Shown one piece after another: positions 6,467 to 12,286 of a DNA stretch of 12,286 bases. The notes under the pieces are model-generated. The model searched no databases and had not been told where the DNA came from. It saw nothing but the letters and a program-made list of their open reading frames with translations. The number at the start of each line of letters is the position of its first letter. The first letter of the stretch is position 1. This stretch comes from UBA7692 sp964552715 (GTDB taxonomy: Bacteria > Bacteroidota > Bacteroidia > Chitinophagales > LD1). The position numbers and the translations under genes are program-made. Location: the NCBI GenBank assembly GCA_964552715.1, contig CAZKHZ010000113.1:1-12286 (forward strand), written 5' to 3'.

Positions 6467-7786
6467 TTTCACACCCGGAAAACTTCTGCCTGCAGTACCC
6501 ATTTTTTGAACAGTCTTCATCATCTTTTTCATCTCTTCAAACTGCTTTAAAAACTGATTTACTTGCTGGATAGAATTTCCACTTCCCTTTGCCAAACGCT
6601 GTCTTCTTATTCCATTCAGTAAATCTGGATTTTCGCGTTCAGAAGGTGTCATAGATTGGATGATGGCTTCGATTTTTTTAAAACTATCGTCATTAATATC
6701 AATATCTTTCACTGCTTTTCCAATTCCGGGAATCATACCGAGCAACTCTTTCATGTTACCCATCTTTTTGATTTGCCCGAGCTGATATAAAAAGTCATTG
6801 AAATCAAATTTATCCTTACGGATTTTCGCCTCCAATTCTTTTGCTTTCTTCTCATCATATTGTTCCTGAGCGCGCTCCACAAACGAAACGATATCACCCA
6901 TGCCCAATATCCTTTGCGCCATACGCTCTGGGTGGAACACATCTAAGGTATCCACCTTTTCACCAGTGCTTACAAACTTGATTGGCTTGCCAACTGTGTA
7001 TGTAATTGTAATGGCAGCACCGCCTCTTGTATCACCATCCAATTTGGTGAGCACAACACCATCAAAATCCAATTTATCATTGAAGGCTTTTGCGGTATTC
7101 ACAGCATCTTGACCCGTCATGCTATCTACCACAAAAAGAATTTCATCGGGTTTGGTGGCAGCTTTTACTGCTGAAATTTCCTTCATCATCACTTCATCCA
7201 CAGCCAAACGTCCAGCGGTGTCAATGATTACTAAATCTAAACCCAAACTTTTGGCATGTGCAATACCATTTAAGGCAATCTGAACAGGGTCTTTGCTTTC
7301 TTTCTCGTGATATACAGGAATGCCAATTTTTTCTCCTAATACAATCAATTGATCTATAGCCGCAGGGCGATAAACGTCACCTGCCACCATTAGCGGACGT
7401 TTAAACTTTTTTGTCTTTAACCAATATGCCAATTTGTGTGTAAAGGTTGTTTTACCCGAACCTTGCAAACCTGCAATCAACACCACAGCAGGGTTTCCTT
7501 TGAGGTTAAAATCTGCAGTAGTGCCACCCATAAGCGATGTAAGTTCATCACTCATGATTTTCACCATTAATTGACCCGGGCTAACTGAATTAAGCACGTT
7601 TTGCCCTAGTGCTTCTTCCTTTACTTTGTCGGTAAATTCTTTGGCAATTTTATAGTTCACATCTGCATCCACCATTGCTCTGCGGATTTCCTTAACCGTT
7701 TCAGCAATGTTTATTTCGGTAATTCTGCCTTGACCTTTCAGCGTTTTAAACGCGCCATCTATCCGTTCCTGTAAACTTTCAAACAT
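6461..7786 (-). CDS. ffh: Signal recognition particle protein (SRP54 homologue)
   Basis: Ffh binds signal sequences on nascent chains and, with 4.5S RNA and the receptor FtsY, delivers ribosomes to the membrane translocon. The 441-aa product has the full N-G-M layout. The N domain is a helical bundle (about 1-88). The GTPase G domain has GLQGSGKT (106-113), DVYRPAA (137-143), DTAGR (189-193) and TKLDGD (247-252). The M domain (about 328-430) contains the finger-loop region KKMGNMKELLGMIPG (340-354) and the RNA-binding patch RRQRLAKGSG (394-403), then a methionine- and lysine-rich end. The ATG at 7786 gives the standard MFESLQERI start. It is the first gene of a minus-strand run; its promoter must lie in the 493-bp gap, but I cannot pick a clear box. 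Confidence 0.97.
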   Translation of the reverse strand: MFESLQERIDGAFKTLKGQGRITEINIAETVKEIRRAMVDADVNYKIAKEFTDKVKEEALGQNVLNSVSPGQLMVKIMSDELTSLMGGTTADFNLKGNPAVVLIAGLQGSGKTTFTHKLAYWLKTKKFKRPLMVAGDVYRPAAIDQLIVLGEKIGIPVYHEKESKDPVQIALNGIAHAKSLGLDLVIIDTAGRLAVDEVMMKEISAVKAATKPDEILFVVDSMTGQDAVNTAKAFNDKLDFDGVVLTKLDGDTRGGAAITITYTVGKPIKFVSTGEKVDTLDVFHPERMAQRILGMGDIVSFVERAQEQYDEKKAKELEAKIRKDKFDFNDFLYQLGQIKKMGNMKELLGMIPGIGKAVKDIDINDDSFKKIEAIIQSMTPSERENPDLLNGIRRQRLAKGSGNSIQQVNQFLKQFEEMKKMMKTVQKMGTAGRSFPGVKR

Positions 7787-7855
7787 ATTGTTCCACTTAT
7801 TTTTCGGGCTGCAAAAGAAAGAAAAGAAGGGGGTTTTGGAAATGCTTAATGCGTA

Positions 7856-8012
7856 AGAAGCTGTTTTGATTCATCTCACTATTTTTTTATGGCTCTTTTC
7901 GGCTGCAACTTCGTCAGGGTTTTTCGATAGAAAACGCCATTATCTCTTCAAAACCTTTCCTTGTTTCGCTCGAAAATAACTGATAAAAATTCTTATGATA
8001 AAAATAGCTTCT
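7856..8012. repeat. Inverted-repeat-bounded non-coding element of unknown type
   Basis: AGAAGCTGTTTT (7856-7867) and AAAATAGCTTCT (8001-8012) are inverted copies matching at 11 of 12 positions, about 133 bp apart. Inside are small hairpins: TTTTC-GATA-GAAAA (7921-7934) and TTTC-GCTC-GAAA (7964-7975). There is a possible longer pairing of GGTTTT (7918-7923) with AAAACC (7950-7955), and a 10-bp direct repeat TGATAAAAAT (7981-7990 and 7996-8005). It could be a short non-autonomous mobile repeat, a structured RNA, or a control region. No target-site duplication is evident. The sequence alone does not decide between these. Confidence 0.45.
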
Positions 8013-8100
8013 AATTGTGAAAGCAAGGTTTTTACGTAGTGCCAAGTAAACATTCATCTTGTTATACTAAACCAACCTAAGTCTTGAAAAATCCAAAGGA

Positions 8101-8187
8101 ATAATGGAAAATTAGAATGTTGGAAGAACAAGCTTGTTCTTGTATTCCATTCTTCCTTTATTCTCATATTCCATAATCTTATCTTCC
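8101..8187. repeat. A+T-rich octamer element around an 18-bp palindrome
   Basis: The perfect palindrome AAGAACAAGCTTGTTCTT (8124-8141) forms the centre. To its left are three 8-bp units of the TGGAA type: TGGAAAAT (8105-8112), TAGAATGT (8113-8120) and TGGAAGAA (8121-8128). To its right are units of the complementary TTCC type in strict 8-bp register: TTCCATTC, TTCCTTTA, TTCTCATA and TTCCATAA (8145-8176), then a degraded unit. The layout matches the element at 1646-1726, with more divergent units. It ends just before the presumed alaS promoter box. Confidence 0.65.
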
Positions 8188-8192
8188 AAAAG

Positions 8193-8200
8193 TAAGTTTG
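8193..8200 (+). promoter_or_regulatory. Probable -7 promoter box for alaS
   Basis: TAAGTTTG matches the Bacteroidota -7 consensus TAnnTTTG exactly and lies 79 nt upstream of the alaS ATG, a reasonable leader length. The -33 region, which should read TTTG, is TTCC (8169-8172) at a 20-nt spacing and falls within the repeat element, so the promoter would be non-canonical there. The same octamer occurs upstream of the S8 peptidase gene. Confidence 0.4.
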
Positions 8201-8279
8201 TTTGATACATCAGTCTGTTGTTCTGAATTAAATTTAGATTTTTGCCGCCCTGAAATTTTCAGTTGAAACAAAGTATAGT

Positions 8280-10916
8280 ATGACTTCGGAGCAAATAAGA
8301 AAAGCCTTCTTAGATTTTTTTGAAAGCAAGGGACACAAGATTGTTCCCAGCGCACCCATTGTGGTAAAAAACGACCCTACGCTGATGTTCATCAACAGCG
8401 GTATGGCACCGTTTAAGAATATCTTTTTGGGCAACGAACCCATCAAATACCAGCGTATTACCGACACTCAAAAATGTTTGCGCGTTAGCGGCAAGCACAA
8501 CGATTTGGAAGAAGTAGGTGTGGATACTTATCACCATACCATGTTTGAAATGCTTGGCAACTGGAGCTTTGGTGATTATTTTAAAAAAGAAGCGATTGAG
8601 TGGAGTTGGGAGTTGCTTACCTCGGTTTATAAATTAGAAAAAGACCGTTTGTATGTAACCGTATTTGAAGGTGATGCAAAAGAAAACTTGAGCTTCGACC
8701 AAGAGGCTTTTGATGAGTGGAAAAAATACACTACCGAAGACAGAATCCTAAAAGGCAATAAGAAAGATAACTTTTGGGAAATGGGCGATACGGGTCCTTG
8801 CGGTCCGTGTTCTGAAATTCACATTGATTTAAGAAGCGATGAAGAGCGCAAAGCTATTGATGGCGCAACATTAGTAAATGCCGGACACCCTCAAGTGATA
8901 GAAATCTGGAATAATGTATTCATGGAGTTTGAACGCAAAGCAGATGGCAGTTTAGTGAAACTCGCTAAGCAACATGTGGATACAGGCATGGGCTTTGAGC
9001 GATTGTGTGTGGCGGTGCAAGGCAAAAAGAGTAATTACGATACAGATGTTTTTCAACCGATTATACAAACGTTAGCCGCAAAAAGTGGTGTTACATATAA
9101 CTACACCGCGCCCGAACTTTCAGCCGATGGAAAAGTGATTGGCACATTAACCGGTGTGCAAAAAACGGATATTGCCTTGCGTGTAGTTGCCGATCATATT
9201 CGCACCATTGCTTTCACCATTGCTGATGGGCAATTGCCAAGCAACAACGGTGCTGGCTACGTGATTCGCAGAATATTACGCAGAGCAGTTCGCTATGGCT
9301 ATTCTTATTTAGGATTAGAGCAGCCTTTTATGAGTGAGTTGGTACCGATGCTGGCGGAGCAATTCGCAAACGTTTTCCCTGAATTGAAAGCGCAGGAAAG
9401 TTTTGTGATGAATGTGATTCGAGAAGAGGAAACTGCATTTTTAAGAACACTTGCAAATGGTATTAAGCGCATTGAAACATTAAGTGGAATTGATGGCAAA
9501 ATAGCATTTGAGCTATTCGACACTTTTGGATTTCCATTAGACCTTACTAAACTGATTGCTGCCGAAAAAGGCTGGACAGTTGACGAAGCAGGCTTCAAAA
9601 CAGAAATGACTGCGCAAAAGCAAAGAGGAAAAACAGATGCTACAAAAGAACAAAGCGATTGGACGCTTGTGAGCGAAGACGGCAAGAGCGATTTCATTGG
9701 TTACGACTATACGGAAGCGCAGGTGAATGTGGTTAAGTACCGCAGCGTAAAACAAAAGGACAAGGAGTTATTTCAGTTGGTATTAGATAAAACGCCTTTC
9801 TATGCCGAAAGTGGCGGACAAGTGGGCGACACCGGCTATTTAGATTTTGGCGATGAAAAAGTTGAAATTTTCGACACCAAAAAGGAGAACGATTTAATTG
9901 TGCATTGGGTAAAGAAATTACCTGCAAAACCTGATGCCATTGCGCAAGCAAAAGTGAATGAACCTAAGCGCAACGACATCAAGAAAAATCACTCTGCCAC
10001 ACACTTGTTGCAAGCTGCATTGCGCGAAGTATTGGGTGCGCATGTGCAACAAAAAGGCTCGTTGGTAAATGCTGATTACTTGCGATTCGACTTTTCTCAT
10101 TTTAGTAAAATGACTGATGAAGAAATTGCCAGAGTGGAGCAAATTGTGAATGAAAAAATAATGCAAAACATCGCCTTAGATGAAAGACGCAATGTGCCAA
10201 TTGCTGATGCAGAAAAGTTAGGCGCAACGATGCTGTTTGGCGAAAAGTATGGCGAGTTTGTGCGCGTAATTACGTTTGACGAAAAGTTCAGCCGCGAGTT
10301 GTGTGGTGGCATTCACGTAGGCGCAACAGGAGAGATTGGCTTCTTTAAAATTACTTCCGAAAGCTCAACGGCAGCGGGTGTGCGAAGGATTGAAGCTGTT
10401 ACCGGAAAGAATGCGATTCAATTGGCAAATGACGCCATTGCTCAATTAGCCGATGTAAAAGCCGCGTTGAACAATTCAAAAGATGCGTTGAAGTCGATTG
10501 AGAATTTGAAGGTTGAAAATGATGAATTGAAAAAGCAACTTCAACAATTTGAAGACCGCGCCATTGCCGAATTGAAGAAGCAAATTCTAACTACCATTGA
10601 AAAAGTTGGCTCAATTCAGTTCTACTCCTCTACTAACGTGGATGTAAATTCTGTGGATGCTTTACGCAAATTGGGCATTCAACTCACCAACGATTTGAAA
10701 GATAATTTTGTGCTGCTACTTTCAACCGACATCAATGGCAAACGTCCTGTGCATTTGCGTATTGCACCTTCATTAAATATAAACGGCAATCAATTGTTGA
10801 AAGAACTTTCACCAAATATTAAAGGCGGTGGTCCGGCAGACTTTGTGCAAGCAAGTGCAGGAAGTGTAGATGAAGTGAATGCTTTGATTGTAAAGTTGAA
10901 AGAAAAGTTTCAGTAG
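8280..10916 (+). CDS. alaS: Alanyl-tRNA synthetase
   Basis: AlaRS charges tRNA-Ala with alanine and clears mischarged serine or glycine. The 878-aa product is complete and of normal length. The class II catalytic domain (about 1-240) shows KCLRVSGKHNDLEEVG (65-80), MFEMLGNWSFGDYF (88-101) and TGPCGPCSEIH (171-181). The tRNA-recognition region follows to about 440. The editing domain carries its zinc-type set: H571 and H575 (NHSATH), C675 and H679 (CGGIH). A coiled coil (about 710-770) links to the C-terminal domain with its glycine-rich IKGGGPADFVQA (847-858). The ATG at 8280 gives the usual TSEQIRKAFLDFFESKGH start. Its cognate tRNA-Ala(GGC) fragment lies at the left edge of the window. It is followed 25 nt later by a small antitoxin gene. 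Confidence 0.98.
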   Translation: MTSEQIRKAFLDFFESKGHKIVPSAPIVVKNDPTLMFINSGMAPFKNIFLGNEPIKYQRITDTQKCLRVSGKHNDLEEVGVDTYHHTMFEMLGNWSFGDYFKKEAIEWSWELLTSVYKLEKDRLYVTVFEGDAKENLSFDQEAFDEWKKYTTEDRILKGNKKDNFWEMGDTGPCGPCSEIHIDLRSDEERKAIDGATLVNAGHPQVIEIWNNVFMEFERKADGSLVKLAKQHVDTGMGFERLCVAVQGKKSNYDTDVFQPIIQTLAAKSGVTYNYTAPELSADGKVIGTLTGVQKTDIALRVVADHIRTIAFTIADGQLPSNNGAGYVIRRILRRAVRYGYSYLGLEQPFMSELVPMLAEQFANVFPELKAQESFVMNVIREEETAFLRTLANGIKRIETLSGIDGKIAFELFDTFGFPLDLTKLIAAEKGWTVDEAGFKTEMTAQKQRGKTDATKEQSDWTLVSEDGKSDFIGYDYTEAQVNVVKYRSVKQKDKELFQLVLDKTPFYAESGGQVGDTGYLDFGDEKVEIFDTKKENDLIVHWVKKLPAKPDAIAQAKVNEPKRNDIKKNHSATHLLQAALREVLGAHVQQKGSLVNADYLRFDFSHFSKMTDEEIARVEQIVNEKIMQNIALDERRNVPIADAEKLGATMLFGEKYGEFVRVITFDEKFSRELCGGIHVGATGEIGFFKITSESSTAAGVRRIEAVTGKNAIQLANDAIAQLADVKAALNNSKDALKSIENLKVENDELKKQLQQFEDRAIAELKKQILTTIEKVGSIQFYSSTNVDVNSVDALRKLGIQLTNDLKDNFVLLLSTDINGKRPVHLRIAPSLNINGNQLLKELSPNIKGGGPADFVQASAGSVDEVNALIVKLKEKFQ

Positions 10917-10941
10917 GTTATATTTGGATAAAATTTGAGTT

Positions 10942-11157
10942 ATGAATATTACAGAGGAAGCACTTAAACTTAGCGACTCAGAAAAATTAGAGTTGATAGG
11001 ATTACTTTGGAATGATATTGACGAGCATCAGAAAGTAAAACTATCAGGTGCAAAGAAAAAATTCCTTGATACTCGCATTGAAGCAATAGAAAGTGGTGAA
11101 GGTTCTTTTGTTACATTGGAAGAAACTAAAAATCGCTACTACGCTGCTTCTAAATGA
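10942..11157 (+). CDS. Antitoxin of the addiction-module (Unstab_antitox-like) family
   Basis: The 71-aa acidic and helical product resembles the short antitoxins usually paired with ParE/RelE toxins. The N-terminal half reads EEALKLSDSEKLELIGLLWNDI (5-26), the typical pattern in which a 'L..L...E+..L...L' helix precedes a short linker. The C-terminal part (FLDTRIEAIESGEGSF, then LEETKNRYYA) is the usual toxin-binding tail that includes a conserved gly-rich turn. Its stop codon overlaps the toxin start codon (ATGA at 11154-11157), a standard sign of translational coupling. It begins 25 nt after alaS, so it may be read from the alaS transcript; no separate promoter is obvious. If the toxin is dead, this is an orphan antitoxin. 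Confidence 0.8.
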   Translation: MNITEEALKLSDSEKLELIGLLWNDIDEHQKVKLSGAKKKFLDTRIEAIESGEGSFVTLEETKNRYYAASK

Positions 11158-11363
11158 AATTTACCTACAGCATTGAGGAGGTTGCTGCCAAACAGCTTTT
11201 AGAGGCAGCAGATTGTTATGAAGAACAAACCTCTGGGCTTGGAGAGCGATTGATATTACATTTTGAATCGGCTATATTATTACTTATTCAAAGTCCATTT
11301 TTTGAAATCAGATATCCAAACCATCAATCTGTCAAGCGTTTTATCAAGGAAAGATGTTTATAA
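11154..11363 (+). pseudogene. Shortened ParE/RelE-family toxin, probably decayed
   Basis: The 69-aa frame starts like a ParE/RelE-superfamily toxin: an N-terminal strand (FTYSIEEVAAKQLLEAADCYEEQ, residues 3-25), a second helix (LGERLILHFESAILLLIQ, 29-46) and a strand SPFFEIRYPN (47-56). Relatives usually run about 90-105 aa and continue with a strand carrying an F-P motif and then the C-terminal strands with basic active residues. Here the frame stops at 11361-11363. In the +1 frame, codons from 11353 read DVYKYFPQTLLN, resembling the missing F-P strand, so a frameshift is likely. The remaining C-terminal strands have no room before gatB (11408). A functional short variant is possible but less likely. 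Confidence 0.6.
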
Positions 11364-11407
11364 ATACTTTCCTCAAACCCTATTGAATACTAAAGAGAAA
11401 TCAGATA

Positions 11408-12286
11408 ATGAACGAAGATAAATACAGTAAATACGAAGTGGTAGTTGGGCTTGAAGTCCACGCGCAGCTTTCTACACAAAGCAAAATGTATTGTGGTGAT
11501 AGTGCAGCGTTTGGTGCACCGCCCAACACGCAGGTGAGCCCGCTTTCGCTGGGGCATCCTGGCACTTTGCCTATGGTAAATGAAGTGGCAATTGAATCAG
11601 CAGTGAAAATTGGTTTGGCAACGCACTCAGAAATTCGTCACGAAAATCAGTTTGCGCGCAAAAACTATTTCTATGCTGACTTGCCCAAAGGCTATCAAAT
11701 TACGCAGGACAAAACACCTATCTGCACCAATGGCAAAGTTGATTTTGAATTAAATGGTGAGAAGAAAAGTGTGCGCCTCACGCGCATTCACATGGAGGAA
11801 GATGCCGGAAAAAGCATTCACGATATTGACCCTTACTTTACGCTCGTTGACTTGAATCGGGCGGGCGTTCCTTTGATAGAAATTGTTTCGGAGCCGGACA
11901 TTCGCAGTGGTGATGAAGCGATGGCATATCTGTATGAGATTCAAAAATTGGTGCGCTATTTGGATATATGCGATGGCAATATGGAAGAAGGCAGTATGCG
12001 CTGCGATGCCAATGTTTCTGTGCGTTTGAAGGGTGCAACAGAATACAATCAGCGCAGTGAGGTAAAGAATATGAATAGTATGCGCAATGTGAAACGCGCT
12101 ATTGAGTTTGAATTTATGCGCCAGATTGATGCGCTGGAAGCAGGCGAAAAAATGGTGCAAGAAACACGCGGCTTTGATGCGGTGAAAGGCGTAACACTTT
12201 CGCAACGCAGCAAGGAACATGCGCATGATTACCGCTATTTCCCTGAGCCTGATTTGCCGCCTGTGGTGCTTACAGATGAATATATT
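11408..12286 (+). CDS. gatB: Asp/Glu-tRNA amidotransferase subunit B, 3' end outside window
   Basis: GatB is the kinase/amidation subunit of GatCAB, which converts Glu-tRNA-Gln (and in many bacteria Asp-tRNA-Asn) to the correct amide form using ammonia from GatA. The 293 codons present are about 60 percent of a usual 475-490-aa protein. Family motifs in order: VVVGLEVHAQLST (11-23), FARKNYFYADLPKGYQI (82-98), HMEEDAGKSIHD (128-139), LVDLNRAGVPLIEIVSEPD (146-164), EEGSMRCDANVSVR (193-206), EVKNMNS (218-224) and HDYRYFPEPDLPP (273-285). The ATG at 11408 is the first in frame and gives a normal N terminus. A purine-rich stretch (AAAGAGAAATCAG) precedes it. The frame is open to the window edge. 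Confidence 0.96.
   Translation, partial: MNEDKYSKYEVVVGLEVHAQLSTQSKMYCGDSAAFGAPPNTQVSPLSLGHPGTLPMVNEVAIESAVKIGLATHSEIRHENQFARKNYFYADLPKGYQITQDKTPICTNGKVDFELNGEKKSVRLTRIHMEEDAGKSIHDIDPYFTLVDLNRAGVPLIEIVSEPDIRSGDEAMAYLYEIQKLVRYLDICDGNMEEGSMRCDANVSVRLKGATEYNQRSEVKNMNSMRNVKRAIEFEFMRQIDALEAGEKMVQETRGFDAVKGVTLSQRSKEHAHDYRYFPEPDLPPVVLTDEYI

Larger units (their letters stand above)
7787..8279. other. 493-bp non-coding gap between divergent ffh and alaS
   Basis: The gap contains no credible gene. Reading along the plus strand, 7787-7855 is ffh leader sequence with purine-rich stretches. Next come the inverted-repeat-bounded segment 7856-8012, about 90 bp without clear structure (8013-8100), the octamer element with a central palindrome (8101-8187), the -7 box at 8193-8200, and the alaS leader. 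Both divergent promoters must lie in it. Confidence 0.8.

Noticed and set aside
7890..7931. 13-codon ATG frame inside the 7856-8012 element
   Set aside because: It is too short, has no ribosome-binding signal and ends within a hairpin; there is no support for translation.
9305..9697. 130-codon open frame on the minus strand
   Set aside because: It is fully inside alaS on the opposite strand and has no recognisable protein features.
11750..12226. 158-codon open frame on the minus strand
   Set aside because: It lies entirely opposite gatB, whose protein matches the family throughout; codon bias makes the opposite frame open by chance.

Overview
The window reads as chromosomal DNA of a Bacteroidota bacterium. 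The main evidence is a secreted subtilase ending in a type IX secretion (T9SS) type-A sorting domain and carrying an SprB-like repeat. Two exact copies of the Bacteroidota -7 promoter box (TAnnTTTG), a generally A+T-rich composition and weak Shine-Dalgarno sequences fit with this. Genus cannot be read from the sequence. Almost every gene is a core or housekeeping gene; the less ordinary material is in the gaps between genes and in one small toxin-antitoxin pair.

Left part, 1-2143, plus strand: the 3' end of tRNA-Ala(GGC) with a strong terminator, serA (serine biosynthesis), tRNA-Leu(CAG) with its own terminator, an octamer repeat element, and an Hsp15-like S4 RNA-binding protein gene. A G+C-rich inverted heptamer element (2150-2202) separates this convergent gene from the next block.

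Middle part, 2201-7786, minus strand: read in transcription order, ffh (signal recognition particle GTPase), a YkuD_2-type L,D-transpeptidase-like lipoprotein-sized secreted protein, bioD (8 nt downstream of it, clearly coupled), the T9SS-exported S8 peptidase, and a 190-aa protein I do not recognise. Ffh and the secreted proteins all concern the envelope or export, while bioD looks like a passenger with no other biotin gene beside it.

Gap 7787-8279 (493 bp): the largest non-coding stretch. It holds a ~157-bp segment bounded by imperfect 12-bp inverted repeats (7856-8012), then an A+T-rich octamer element built around an 18-bp perfect palindrome (8101-8187), then a probable alaS promoter box.

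Right part, 8280-12286, plus strand: alaS (complete alanyl-tRNA synthetase), a small antitoxin gene overlapping by 4 nt a shortened ParE/RelE-type toxin gene, and the first 293 codons of gatB (amidotransferase subunit B), which runs off the window. Together with the tRNAs, ffh and hslR this gives the region a strong translation and protein-export character. I found no obvious new multi-gene system. The items most worth a second look are the three inverted short-unit repeat elements, the 7856-8012 element and the decayed toxin.
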